From contig JAIUNV010000001.1 of assembly GCA_020161435.1 (NCBI GenBank), positions 372,001 through 436,000 of the forward strand: a stretch of DNA of 64,000 nt, given 5' to 3'. Of this stretch, positions 16,882 through 26,177 are shown piece after piece. Numbering within the stretch: position 1 is the stretch's first letter; each line of letters begins with the position of its first letter. Made by a program: the position numbers and the translations under genes. Below the pieces are notes generated by a model. The model searched no databases and had not been told where the DNA came from. It worked only from the letters and a program-made list of their open reading frames with translations. The DNA is from Bacteroidota bacterium (GTDB taxonomy: Bacteria; Bacteroidota; Bacteroidia; Chitinophagales; Chitinophagaceae).

Positions 16882-18438
16882 TTACCAACGATCATCGTCG
16901 TTAAACAGTGGCGTTACAGGTGCCACATGCTTGCTGTTGAAATCGTCTTTCACTACTTCCTTTTTGGGCGGCATGGTGAGAGCACCAGTTGGCTTTTTAA
17001 ACTTACGTGCCGGTGGCTGCGCATTGCTTTGCTGTACCTGTCCGTTGCCTGCCATTGGCTGCTGTGCCGGGCGTGGCTGCGGCCGCTGGTGCTGCTGCTT
17101 CGGCTTTTGCACGGGTGCTTGCTGAGCAGCTACAGGTTTTTCCTTCTGGGCTGCAGCAGGTTGCTGTTGCTGCGGTCTTGGCGGACGTTGCTGTTGTTGC
17201 CTTTGACCTTGTTGCTGGTTACGTGCTGGCTGTTGTTGGCGGCGCTGTTGATGCTGCTGACGTGGCTGTTCTGCTTTTACATGCACCGCATTGGCGTTGC
17301 CCACAAACGGATGATCTTGCACCACCGGTATTTGCTTGCCAATGAGTTTCTGAATGTCTTTCAGGTAAGCTCTTTCTTCTGCTTCGCAAAAAGAAAATGC
17401 CACACCACTGGCACCTGCACGACCGGTACGGCCAATGCGATGGACATAGCTTTCGGGAATGTTTGGTAATTCAAAGTTGATGACATGACCGAGATCGTCG
17501 ATGTCGATACCACGGGCAGCAATATCTGTAGCTACCAACACCCGTATCACGCCTTTCTTAAAATTTTGCAAGGCCAGCTGACGGGCATTCTGGCTTTTGT
17601 TGCCATGAATGGCGGCAGCTGTTTCACCAACCCGCATCAGGTCTTTTACCACCCGGTCGGCGCCATGCTTGGTGCGGGTAAATACCAGCACACTTTTTAT
17701 TTCAGCATGTTGCTTCAGCAAGTGTTGCAGCAATGCAGGCTTGTCTTTTTTACTCACGTTGTAAATGAACTGCTCAATGGTATCGGCCGTTGAGCTGGCA
17801 GGCGTTACTTCCACTTTTACCGGGTTGGTCAAAATGGTATTGGCCAGTGCCTGAATATCGGGCGGCATGGTAGCGCTGAAAAACAAACTCTGTCTTTTTT
17901 CAGGTAGTTTGGTAATCACTCTTTTTACGTCGTGAATAAAACCCATGTCGAGCATGCGGTCGGCTTCGTCCAGCACAAATACTTCCAGTTGGTGCAGGCT
18001 CACGAAACCCTGCTGCATCAAATCGAGCAGACGGCCCGGTGTAGCTACGAGAATATCTACACCACGCTGCAATGCATTTACCTGTGGTTGCTGGCCCACA
18101 CCACCAAATATAACGAGGTGCTGCAGGGGCAGGTTTCGGCCATAGGCCTGCAGGCTTTCTTCAATTTGAATGGCCAGCTCACGGGTAGGTGTTAATATGA
18201 GGGCACGAATTTTTTTTTTGTGCGACGCCTTTGCCGGCTGTTGATGCAGGTATTGCAAAATGGGCAGCGAAAAAGCGGCTGTTTTTCCGGTACCTGTTTG
18301 GGCACAACCGAGCAGGTCGCGGCCTTCGAGCAAGTGCGGAATGGCTTGTGCCTGAATGGGTGTGGGCGTTGTGTAGCCTTCGTGTTGCAAGGCTTTCAAT
18401 AGTGGGTCTATCAAACCCATTTGGTCAAATGTTTTCAT
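16882..18438 (-). CDS. rhlE: DEAD-box RNA helicase, RhlE type
   Basis: The start is taken at ATG 18438 ([17 protein letters not shown]), where homologues begin; the frame extends further upstream without similarity. The 518-residue protein has all DEAD-box motifs: Q motif [11 protein letters not shown], Walker [19 protein letters not shown] ([13 protein letters not shown]), [14 protein letters not shown] and [10 protein letters not shown]. It unwinds RNA in ribosome assembly or mRNA turnover. After the core there is a ~140-residue tail very rich in Gln, Pro, Arg and Ala (many QQQ runs), probably disordered and RNA-binding. The final acidic NDDDRW end is distinctive. Confidence 0.93.
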   Translation of the reverse strand: MKTFDQMGLIDPLLKALQHEGYTTPTPIQAQAIPHLLEGRDLLGCAQTGTGKTAAFSLPILQYLHQQPAKASHKKKIRALILTPTRELAIQIEESLQAYGRNLPLQHLVIFGGVGQQPQVNALQRGVDILVATPGRLLDLMQQGFVSLHQLEVFVLDEADRMLDMGFIHDVKRVITKLPEKRQSLFFSATMPPDIQALANTILTNPVKVEVTPASSTADTIEQFIYNVSKKDKPALLQHLLKQHAEIKSVLVFTRTKHGADRVVKDLMRVGETAAAIHGNKSQNARQLALQNFKKGVIRVLVATDIAARGIDIDDLGHVINFELPNIPESYVHRIGRTGRAGASGVAFSFCEAEERAYLKDIQKLIGKQIPVVQDHPFVGNANAVHVKAEQPRQQHQQRRQQQPARNQQQGQRQQQQRPPRPQQQQPAAAQKEKPVAAQQAPVQKPKQQHQRPQPRPAQQPMAGNGQVQQSNAQPPARKFKKPTGALTMPPKKEVVKDDFNSKHVAPVTPLFNDDDRW

Positions 18439-18615
18439 AACCAGGTAGGCAGGTGGAGCATGCACAAAGCATGTTTCACTTGTCGTTTCTTGTTTAAATA
18501 ATGTGAGATAATCGGCGTTGCCAATGATGAAATGGGAGCTGTTTGGATGGCACATCCACTGGAGAAGTGGTGAATGAAAATTTGCCAAAAACGCTGCCAG
18601 GCTACACCTTAACAA

Positions 18616-19193
18616 CAGGAGTTAGCTTTTGCTAATCCGCGGCGAAGATGCAGCTTTTAATGTTAATGCGCTGAGAAAGAAAGATTGATACCGATTTTCA
18701 GTCATCAATGCCATCTTATTGCCCAAGGTGGGCTTGCTGTATCTATATCGATTTGATATACTTGCCTATTGCACAAACCCGAAGTAGTGAAAATGTTTAA
18801 ACCATTGGTCGTAGTCATTGCCATTTCATAGCCCACGGTTTAAACCGTGGGCTAGCAGCAAACCATCAACAGCTTAAACCGTTTTAACGGTTTACAATAG
18901 ATGAAATAGCTATATCGATTGGTATTGGGAGGTAATCTGTCACCCCTTCGGGGTTCAACCAATCGTTACATGTAACTGCGCTATAATAATGCCATCCCTT
19001 CGGGATTGGGTGTTCTGCATTGTTTATGTCTTCTGGTTATCAAAACAATTAAGGGGTGAAGCTTGTAAGAATTAAAAATCAAAAGCACAAAACCCCGAAG
19101 GGGTGAAATGATTATAGCAGCATCCAAAACCAACTGCATTGCTAACTCCGGAGGGGTGGCATAAAATTGTACATAAAGCAGCTGTTGCACCGC
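18616..19193. repeat. Gap with palindromes and inverted CCCCGAAGGGG-type repeats
   Basis: No gene supported. A 26-bp perfect palindrome (TAGCCCACGGTTT and its complement) is at 18829-18854, and a 20-bp one, TAAACCGTTTTAACGGTTTA, at 18875-18894. CACCCCTTCGGGGTT (18941-18955) and ACCCCGAAGGGGTG (19092-19105) are inverted copies of one unit, each near a (C)TATAAT(A/C)-type phrase, and a degenerate third copy (CTCCGGAGGGGTGG) lies just before the HAD gene end. Similar palindromes recur at 48.65-48.72 kb. Confidence 0.75.
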
Positions 19194-19889
19194 TTATAAA
19201 ATATCCTCCAACTCTTTCAAATGATGAATGATATAGGTGGGTTGCAGGTCGGTTTTTTCATGAATGTGGTTGACAAAAATGGTATCCAATCCGGCATCCA
19301 TGGCGCCTTTGATATCGGCATCGAGATTGTCACCAATCATAATGCTGTTGTGCGTGGCAGCACCGGTTTGCTGCATGGCATAGTCAAAAATTTCTTTGTG
19401 CGGTTTTAGCGACATGGCTCTTTCGCTGGTAATCACTTCGCCAAAAAAATGCTCGATTTGACTATTGCGCAATTTGCCCAACTGCACTTCTTCAAATCCG
19501 TTGGTGATGAGGTGCAGCTGATAGCCTTTCCCTTTCAGGTACTCAATAATTTCAATCGTGTACGGAAAGAGTTTGGTTTTGGTAGGCAGTATTTCCAGGT
19601 ACTGCTGGCTCATGAGTTTGGAGAGTTTTTCATCGCCCAGTTTAAACTCCAACAAGGCATGCCACATGCGTTTCCAGCGCAGTTCTTCTTGCTTAATGAA
19701 GCCATGATGATAGCGATCCCACAAGCGTTTGTTGTGGTAGGAGTAGCGTTCAAAAAAAGCATTGAAATCGGGGGTGAGTGTTTCGTGCAGGCGGTTGTGG
19801 TGATACACTTCGTGCAGCGTGTCGTGGCTGTTGGCTTCAAAATCCCACAGGGTATGATCGAGGTCGAAAAACAGGTGCTGGTATTTCAT
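19194..19889 (-). CDS. HAD-family nucleotidase, YjjG type
   Basis: 231 residues. Motif I FFDLDHTLWDF supplies nucleophile Asp9 and Asp11; motif II LITNGFEEVQ; motif III around KPHKEIFDYAM; motif IV MIGDNLDADIKGAMDAG. The opening FDLDHTLWDFEANS is characteristic of the YjjG subfamily of 5'-nucleotidases, which act on non-canonical pyrimidine nucleotides. A helical cap lies between motifs I and II. Cytosolic. Likely role: nucleotide-pool cleaning; the precise substrate is inferred from the subfamily. Confidence 0.88.
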   Translation of the reverse strand: MKYQHLFFDLDHTLWDFEANSHDTLHEVYHHNRLHETLTPDFNAFFERYSYHNKRLWDRYHHGFIKQEELRWKRMWHALLEFKLGDEKLSKLMSQQYLEILPTKTKLFPYTIEIIEYLKGKGYQLHLITNGFEEVQLGKLRNSQIEHFFGEVITSERAMSLKPHKEIFDYAMQQTGAATHNSIMIGDNLDADIKGAMDAGLDTIFVNHIHEKTDLQPTYIIHHLKELEDIL

Positions 19890-20045
19890 AGATGGAAGAG
19901 GTGCTTATGGTTTTCGGCTTTGGTATGTGGCTGATTTTTAGGACAAATACTCAATAGAATTACAACTCTTGAGCCTTGCACAAATGTGCATAGAAGAACT
20001 TCAACCGCCATATTATCAAGTCGATATTACCTGCTATGGTGGTCT

Positions 20046-20789
20046 TTATCGCATCCATCCTTCTATTTTATAATTCTTGCTAAATAACTTTCTTTCTTGT
20101 CCGCCATTGCCGGGCTTAAACCAAATTTCAAATCTAGCGGCATATGGCTGTCCCCAATCTCCTTCGTAAATAGTAAAATGCGAAGTTGTTCCAAATTTTT
20201 TAATGCTATCTGTTGGGTTATAAACTTTAACCAAACTTGTCATTGGAAGCCTGTCAGTTGATAAAGCATACTCTTGTGTGATTTCAAACGCCTTCAAATA
20301 AATTGTTCCACTTTCTATTTTGTTAGTCCAAAAGTCAAATTCATACAAACCTGGTTGAAATGAATTGTATAACTGAAAGTCTGTTTGCTTTACGGCTCTA
20401 TTTGTAATGCTGTCTGGTTTATTTTTTCCGAAATCAAGATCAACGGGTTCGTTAAGCTGGATGTTTGTGGGAATTTGTAGATTATTTGCCCATTCGTCAG
20501 GTCGTCCTTGTTCAATAAAAAACATTGCTATTGCATAAAAAATAAAAGCAGCAATTGTCCCACCGAAAATTGCTAAACTCAATAAACCTGTCCACCACTT
20601 TTTTCTTGTAAAAAGATAAATCGCAGAAATGAAAACAGTGAGTAATCCAAGGCCAAATAATGGGAAAGCTATGCTTCCCAATATCCTTTTTCTAAAAATT
20701 TCAGAAAGTCCAAATGTCAAACAACACGCAAACCAAAATAATATTGGTCGCCACCATTTGTCAAAACAGAACCTTAGAAATTTTCTCAT
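20046..20789 (-). CDS. Uncharacterised membrane protein
   Basis: I do not recognise the family. The start is taken at ATG 20789 (MRKFLRFCFDKWW), giving 247 residues. The N-terminal ~105 residues hold about four hydrophobic segments (WRPILFWFACCLTFGL, AFPLFGLGLLTVFISAIYLF, WWTGLLSLAIFGGTIAAFIF and YAIAMFF). The rest is soluble and strand-rich (PGLYEFDFWTNKIESG, SHFTIYEGDWGQPY, ARFEIWFKPG), probably outside the membrane. Base composition is AT-richer than neighbours, a hint of different origin. No co-transcribed partner is evident. Confidence 0.65.
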   Translation of the reverse strand: MRKFLRFCFDKWWRPILFWFACCLTFGLSEIFRKRILGSIAFPLFGLGLLTVFISAIYLFTRKKWWTGLLSLAIFGGTIAAFIFYAIAMFFIEQGRPDEWANNLQIPTNIQLNEPVDLDFGKNKPDSITNRAVKQTDFQLYNSFQPGLYEFDFWTNKIESGTIYLKAFEITQEYALSTDRLPMTSLVKVYNPTDSIKKFGTTSHFTIYEGDWGQPYAARFEIWFKPGNGGQERKLFSKNYKIEGWMR

Positions 20790-20882
20790 TTGCTTTAAGT
20801 TAGTGGTATGTCGTCCGACCATAGCAGGTATCACCGATATTTGCGCAAGCTACATTGCTTCCATCAAACTGTTTCATTTCGC

Positions 20883-21590
20883 ATGATTATCCTCATCACC
20901 GGTGCCAGCCGCGGCATTGGTTTCGCCATCGCCGAACAATTTGCTGCCGCCAGCGAACCGAACCTGCTGGTGCTTGTATCCAAACAAGCAGAGCCCTTGG
21001 CCAATGCGGCTGATACCTTGCGCAACCGCTATCCTGCACAAACCATTGTACACTATGCCTGCAATCTGGCCGATGCACAAGCGGTGCAAGCCTTGGGCGA
21101 TTGGTTGCCGGCACATGTAGGCATACCCGATGTGTTGGTGAACAATGCGGGTTATTTTTTGCCCGGCAGTATTCACAACGAACCTGCCGGCACACTCGAA
21201 GAAATGTTGCAGGTAAATCTGCTATCAGCTTATCATCTTACCCGTGCTCTTTTGCCCGGTATGATGGAGCGAAAAAGCGGCCACATTTTCAACATGTGTT
21301 CCATTGCCTCATTGCAGGCATACAGCAATGGTGGCAGCTACAGCATCAGCAAGTTTGCCCTGCTGGGTTTTGGTCAAAACCTGCGGGAAGAAATGAAGTC
21401 CTTCGGCATTAAAGTAACCAACATTATGCCCGGTGCCGTATGGACGGATAGCTGGGCGGGCAGCGGTGTGTCGCCCGACCGCATTATGGAAGCCAACGAT
21501 ATTGCCAAGCTGGTGGTAACAGCGTCGCAACTGAGTCCGCAGGCTTGCATAGAAGACCTGGTAATACGACCGCAGCTCGGCGATTTGTAA
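20883..21590 (+). CDS. SDR-family oxidoreductase
   Basis: 235 residues, classical short-chain dehydrogenase. The start is ATG 20883 (MIILITGASRGIG), where the Rossmann strand begins. TGASRGIG (6-13) is the cofactor loop; NNAG at 87-90; the catalytic Ser-Tyr-Lys set is Ser140, Tyr153 (SYSISK) and Lys157. MPGAVWTD follows as usual. It reduces or oxidises a small carbonyl/alcohol substrate with NAD(P); the substrate cannot be assigned. It is transcribed toward the HD-PycTM gene with a ~90-bp gap. Confidence 0.92.
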   Translation: MIILITGASRGIGFAIAEQFAAASEPNLLVLVSKQAEPLANAADTLRNRYPAQTIVHYACNLADAQAVQALGDWLPAHVGIPDVLVNNAGYFLPGSIHNEPAGTLEEMLQVNLLSAYHLTRALLPGMMERKSGHIFNMCSIASLQAYSNGGSYSISKFALLGFGQNLREEMKSFGIKVTNIMPGAVWTDSWAGSGVSPDRIMEANDIAKLVVTASQLSPQACIEDLVIRPQLGDL

Positions 21591-21680
21591 AGAAATCTTT
21601 ATCAAACTTCAGAACCTGACGAATGGCATAGTTGCCCGTTCGCATTCAACTTAATTTCGGGGCCAATCAATCATTTGTGT

Positions 21681-22847
21681 ATGGAGTTGGAAGCCCTGAG
21701 GCAGGCTACTGCGGCTCACATTCAGCAGTTGTATCAGCAGCAACAAACTGCAGATTTATGCTACCACCACCACGGGTACCTTACCCAAACGGTGGAGCGT
21801 ATCCGCCTCATTGCGGCAGCCAATCATACAGCGTATGAAACAATGTTGATAGCAGAGCTGGCGGCCTGGTTTCATGCCCTCGGTTTTTTGCAACGGCAAA
21901 CAGAACACCCCGAATCGTTTGGGGCCATGCTGGCCAAAGAATGGTTGCACCAACAGCAAGTACCCGAAGCCACTACCCAACAAATAACGCAATGCATTCT
22001 GGCCGCTTACGATTTGCCCGTACAGCCAACTGAAGCTCAACTGTTGCTGCACGATGCTATTCACTTCGACTATGGCAGCGCCGATTGGGATATCAAAAGC
22101 AAACTGCTGCAGCAAGAAATGGAATGGTTGCAACACCGCAGCATCAGCAGCCGTGAGTGGAAAATGCTGCAGCTGGGCATGCTGGAAAAACATCAGTACC
22201 ATACGCCTTTTGCACAGCAAACACTGGAGCCGGTCAAACGCTTTCACCTGGAGCAGTTGCACAAATCGCTGGGCAAAAAAAGCCTGAAAAAAGAAGAAGA
22301 GCAACAACAACTGCCCTATGCCAATGTAAGCCGTGGGGTAGAAACCATGTTTCGCTTGCTCATTCGTACCAACTTCGATTTAACCGGCCGCGCCGATACC
22401 AAGGCCAACATTCTTATCTCCATCAACACCATCATTGTGTCGGTGCTGTTTACCACGGTAGCGGCCCGTATTGATGAATTTCCGTATCTGCGCATTCCGG
22501 TGATAGTAATGACGGTGTGCAACCTCAGCACCATTGTGCTGGCATTGCTGGCTACCATTCCGCGGCGTGGCCGCAAACCGTATTGGGACATGCACAACGA
22601 ACCCAAAACCGACCTCTTGTATTTTGGCAACTACACCCGCATGACCCGTGAAGAATACCACGCTGAAATGTTCAAGATGATTGCCAACCCCGAAGCAGTG
22701 TACACCTACATGATGGACATGAACCACGACATGGGCCATGCCCTCAACAAAACTTACCGCTACCTCAATGCAGCGTATTATGTATTCCTGTTTGGCTTTG
22801 TGGTATCGGTGATTCTGTTTGGTGTAGCATTGTTGTATTTTAAGTAG
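21681..22847 (+). CDS. HD domain - PycTM (Pycsar effector-like) membrane protein
   Basis: 388 residues from ATG 21681. Residues ~1-150 look like an HD phosphohydrolase domain (YHHHGYLTQTVERI, AAWFHALGFL), but the metal-binding His-Asp pair is His65-Ala66 instead of HD, so catalysis may be lost. After a charged linker (KKSLKKEEEQQQ), residues ~218-388 match the Pycsar-effector transmembrane module: GVETMFRLLIRTNFDLTG, RADTKANILISINTIIVSVL, three membrane helices (about 244-262, 272-292, 366-386) and a soluble loop with YFGNYTRMTREEY. In Pycsar, such TM modules are opened by cyclic UMP/CMP to damage the membrane during phage infection. No cyclase is nearby, so a role in defence is uncertain. 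Confidence 0.8.
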   Translation: MELEALRQATAAHIQQLYQQQQTADLCYHHHGYLTQTVERIRLIAAANHTAYETMLIAELAAWFHALGFLQRQTEHPESFGAMLAKEWLHQQQVPEATTQQITQCILAAYDLPVQPTEAQLLLHDAIHFDYGSADWDIKSKLLQQEMEWLQHRSISSREWKMLQLGMLEKHQYHTPFAQQTLEPVKRFHLEQLHKSLGKKSLKKEEEQQQLPYANVSRGVETMFRLLIRTNFDLTGRADTKANILISINTIIVSVLFTTVAARIDEFPYLRIPVIVMTVCNLSTIVLALLATIPRRGRKPYWDMHNEPKTDLLYFGNYTRMTREEYHAEMFKMIANPEAVYTYMMDMNHDMGHALNKTYRYLNAAYYVFLFGFVVSVILFGVALLYFK

Positions 22848-22974
22848 GGTTGAAGTTGATGAGTAAAATGGTTGACAGGTTCCAATCATCAACAACCATC
22901 TGCAGAACTATCTGTTGCCCATACCTTCGGCTGTCGTTTTTTTGTGCCTCATTCATTTGCCCAAAACCAGCTGC

Positions 22975-24144
22975 ATGCAATACCAGCGTTTTACTGCCGA
23001 TGTCGTTTTTACCGGTGAAGCCGTGCTTACCCAACACGCCGTTATTGCCAATGCACAAGGCACCATTATTGACGTAGTGCCACTGAAGCAGGCCGGCAGC
23101 GAGGTGCAACACTTCAAGGGTTGGCTTTGCCCCGGTTTTGTAAATGCGCATTGCCACCTCGAACTCAGCCACATGTTGGGGCGCATACCCGAGCATACAG
23201 GCATGGTCGATTTTTTGCTGCAGGTCATGTTTAACCGGCAAGCCGATGCAGAGCTCATACAATACGCTATGCACAATGCGGTCGAGCAAATGCTGGGGCA
23301 TGGCATCGTGGCCGTGGGCGACATTTGTAATACCGCCAACAGTGCCGCCATCAAACAACACAGTTCTCTTTATTGGCATAGCCTCGTAGAAATATCAGGC
23401 TTTGTACCAGCAGCTGCGTTGCAACGTTTTGAGCAAGGCATCGCCGTCATGCAGGCATTGCAGCAACACCAGCCCGCTGCGCAACTGAGTGTGGTGCCCC
23501 ATGCTCCCTATTCAGTATCGGGCAAGTTGTACGAGTTGATTGCACAACAAACACAAACGGTGGTGAGCATGCACAATCAGGAAAGTGTGGCGGAAGAAAT
23601 GTTGCTCACCCAAGGCAATGGAGATCTCTTGCGTTTGTATGAAGCCATTGGCGTCAACATCGATTTTTTTACACCAAAAGGCAACAGCAGTTTGCAGCAT
23701 GTAGCCGATTGGTTGCCGCAGCAGGGCAACCTGTTGCTGGTACATAATTGCCACAGCACCGCCGATGATATTGCACTCATGCAACAACGGCAACAAGCTG
23801 TGTATTGGTGCTTTTGCCCAAGGGCCAATCAATACATTGGCAACCCGCTGCCCAATGTGCCGTTGTTTATAGAAAAAGATGCCCGCATTTGCCTCGGCAC
23901 CGATAGCCTGGCCAGCAACCACAGCCTGAGCATACTGGCCGAAATGCAAACGCTGCAAGCGGCGTTTCCGCAGCTCCAACTGGCGCAACTGTTGCAATGG
24001 GCAACGTACAATGGTGCTGCTGCGCTGGGCATTCAGCAGCAGTACGGCCAGCTGAAACCCGGCATGAAACCCGGCTTGCTGTTGTTGGAAAATGTGGCTG
24101 CCAATGGCGACATCAGTCACAGCAGCATACAGCGTTTGTGCTGA
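22975..24144 (+). CDS. Amidohydrolase-family deaminase (chlorohydrolase/aminofutalosine-deaminase-like)
   Basis: Start at ATG 22975 (MQYQRFTADVVFTG), the usual beginning of the N-terminal beta-sandwich. The 389-residue enzyme has the subtype-III metal set: NAHCHLELSH (His59, His61), VVPHAPYS, SMHNQES and LVHNCH, then GTDSLASN with the catalytic Asp. KPGMKPGLLLL returns to the sandwich domain. This group hydrolyses amino groups on heterocycles; candidates are aminofutalosine deaminase in menaquinone synthesis, guanine deaminase or S-adenosylhomocysteine deaminase. No menaquinone gene is adjacent to decide. Confidence 0.85.
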   Translation: MQYQRFTADVVFTGEAVLTQHAVIANAQGTIIDVVPLKQAGSEVQHFKGWLCPGFVNAHCHLELSHMLGRIPEHTGMVDFLLQVMFNRQADAELIQYAMHNAVEQMLGHGIVAVGDICNTANSAAIKQHSSLYWHSLVEISGFVPAAALQRFEQGIAVMQALQQHQPAAQLSVVPHAPYSVSGKLYELIAQQTQTVVSMHNQESVAEEMLLTQGNGDLLRLYEAIGVNIDFFTPKGNSSLQHVADWLPQQGNLLLVHNCHSTADDIALMQQRQQAVYWCFCPRANQYIGNPLPNVPLFIEKDARICLGTDSLASNHSLSILAEMQTLQAAFPQLQLAQLLQWATYNGAAALGIQQQYGQLKPGMKPGLLLLENVAANGDISHSSIQRLC

Positions 24145-24198
24145 TATTTGCGCCGTTCTTTTGCTATCGCAACAATGTTATCTTTTTAAATCGCTGCT

Positions 24199-25080
24199 AT
24201 GAAAATTATACCCGGTGAAGTTCCAGTAATGCAATTGCATCAATACATGGTGGGTGCTGTATCGCCACGCCCTATTTGTTTTGCCAGCACGGTAGACAAG
24301 GACGGTAACGTGAACCTTAGCCCGTATAGTTTCTTCAACATGTTTGGCAGCAATCCGGCTACGTTAATTTTTGGTGCTACCCGCAGACTGCGCAACAATA
24401 CCAATAAAAACACCTTGGAAAATGTGCTTGAAACAAACGAGGTAGTGATTAATGTGGTGAACTACAACATGGTGCAGCAAATGAGCCTGAGCAGTTGCGA
24501 GTATCCTAAGGGTGTAGATGAATTTGTGAAAGCAGGTTTTACAAAACTGCCCTCGGAAAAAGTGAAACCACCACGGGTAGCAGAAAGCCCGGTACAAATG
24601 GAATGCCGGGTAAAGCAAGTGATTGAAACTGGCAGCGAAGGTGGCGCCGGCAACCTCATCATTTGCGAAATACTGGTGATGCACATCAACGATGCCGTGC
24701 TGAATGTACAACAACAAATAGACCCCCACAAAATAGATTTGGTAGCCCGCATGGGTGGCGATTACTACTGCCGTGCCAGTGGCGATGCCGTGTTTGCCGT
24801 ACCCAAGCCCAACACCGCTTTGGGTATTGGCATCGATCAACTACCCGAAAGCATCCGCAGCAGCAACATACTTACCGGCAATCATTTGGGCATGCTGGCC
24901 AATGTGCAGCAACTACCCGAAGCCGATCCGGCTTTTACTGATGATACCTGCAAAAACATTGTGCAGTATTATGCCAACAATCCGGAAGAGATGGAAAAAG
25001 AATGCCATCGCTACGCGGCTCAATTGCTGCATCAAGGGCATGTAAATAATGCCTGGCAGGTATTGCTACTAACGATGTAA
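24199..25080 (+). CDS. Flavin reductase-like (flavoredoxin) domain protein
   Basis: 293 residues. The FMN-binding split-barrel pattern is clear: GAVSPRPICFASTVDKDGNVNLSPYSFFN, then NPATLIFG and an ENVLETNEVVINVV strand-helix. After ~210 residues a helical extension follows that is not part of the core. Members bind FMN non-covalently and pass electrons from NAD(P)H; many are annotated only as flavin reductase family. No oxygenase partner is nearby, so the physiological role is unknown. Confidence 0.88.
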   Translation: MKIIPGEVPVMQLHQYMVGAVSPRPICFASTVDKDGNVNLSPYSFFNMFGSNPATLIFGATRRLRNNTNKNTLENVLETNEVVINVVNYNMVQQMSLSSCEYPKGVDEFVKAGFTKLPSEKVKPPRVAESPVQMECRVKQVIETGSEGGAGNLIICEILVMHINDAVLNVQQQIDPHKIDLVARMGGDYYCRASGDAVFAVPKPNTALGIGIDQLPESIRSSNILTGNHLGMLANVQQLPEADPAFTDDTCKNIVQYYANNPEEMEKECHRYAAQLLHQGHVNNAWQVLLLTM

Positions 25081-25158
25081 TTTTTTACTGCAAACTGCGC
25101 ATTGCAAACTGCAAACTTTTTAAAGGTTCTGTAAACGCTTAGCGAACAATTTATATTG

Positions 25159-26172
25159 CTACGCAACCATCATGGGTTGCTGCTGTAGTGCCAATGCAAG
25201 CACATGCTCCACTGTCTGTGCTACGTTATTGGCTTGCTGCGCAATAGCAGGCTGTGGTTGTTGCAACCAGTTGGCTATGTCCTGATGAAAATGTGGCGTG
25301 TCCGCATCGTCCAACACTTGTACACCCATTTGCTGCAGTGCTGCTGCATTGCAGCGTTGCTCATACTGCCCACGAATGGGAATGCTGAGCAACCGTTTGC
25401 CGAGATACAACGCTTCGGCTGGTGTTTCAAAACCACCGCCGGTGATGAGCCCGTGGCAGTGAATCAAACTCTTGTTGAACAATTCCTGATCCACCGGGAA
25501 ATAGGTAATATTTTCTACCCGTTCAATTGCTTCAACGTCCTTCAAAAACCAATGAAAGTGTACATGTTTCATTTGCTTAAAATGGCGAAGCAGGCAGTGC
25601 TGTTCGTAGGCAGGTAAGTACACAGTTACGTGTCCGTTATCCAACGGATCGGCGTTCAAAAAAGATTCTTTAATGACTGGCGGAAGGATAAAAGAATCGT
25701 ACTGCTGAAAGTGAAGGCCCACATAATGCGTGGCAGGTGCGTACTGTTTTAAAATGAGTTCGCCCATGAGGCTGCGCTGCGCAGGGCGTGGTGTTTGTGC
25801 ACTCATAAAACTGGCCTGATGTCCAAATTGCACCGAAGGCAACCCTTTCATTTTGCAAGCTTTGGCAGTGATAAAATCAAAGTCGTTCAGGATGACATCG
25901 TACTGTTCCAGTGGTAGGTCTCTGGCTTCGCGGGTAGCCCTGAACAAACTGTTTTCACGCCACATTTTTTTATAATCCAAACCACCACAGGCGCTGTAAA
26001 ACAAACTCATGCCTTTGCTGCTGTATCGTACAGGCAGTTGTGCAGGAAGCGTTGCATTGGCGCCACTCAAAAACACATCTACCTTACCATGCTGTTGCAG
26101 GTAAGGCAGCAATTGCGTAGCCCTGCTAATGTGCCCGTTGCCCGTGGCTTGTACGGCATAAAATATTTTCAT
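25159..26172 (-). CDS. Glycosyltransferase, MurG-like GT-B fold
   Basis: 337 residues. The start (MKIFYAVQATGNGHISRATQLLPYL) has the glycine-rich loop and His of the MurG/GT28-like acceptor domain. The C-terminal donor half shows HCHGLITGGGFETPAEALYLGKRLLSIP, the usual nucleotide-sugar binding stretch with Gly-Gly-Gly-Phe-Glu-Thr. It is preceded by the LpxH-like gene on the same strand with 5 bp between them (26173-26177), so the two are likely co-transcribed and may act in envelope glycolipid formation. The sugar donor is unknown. Confidence 0.85.
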   Translation of the reverse strand: MKIFYAVQATGNGHISRATQLLPYLQQHGKVDVFLSGANATLPAQLPVRYSSKGMSLFYSACGGLDYKKMWRENSLFRATREARDLPLEQYDVILNDFDFITAKACKMKGLPSVQFGHQASFMSAQTPRPAQRSLMGELILKQYAPATHYVGLHFQQYDSFILPPVIKESFLNADPLDNGHVTVYLPAYEQHCLLRHFKQMKHVHFHWFLKDVEAIERVENITYFPVDQELFNKSLIHCHGLITGGGFETPAEALYLGKRLLSIPIRGQYEQRCNAAALQQMGVQVLDDADTPHFHQDIANWLQQPQPAIAQQANNVAQTVEHVLALALQQQPMMVA

Positions 26173-26177
26173 GTATA

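Noticed and set aside
21675..22847. Complete Pycsar defence operon
   Set aside because: Only an effector-like membrane module is present; no pyrimidine cyclase is found on either side.
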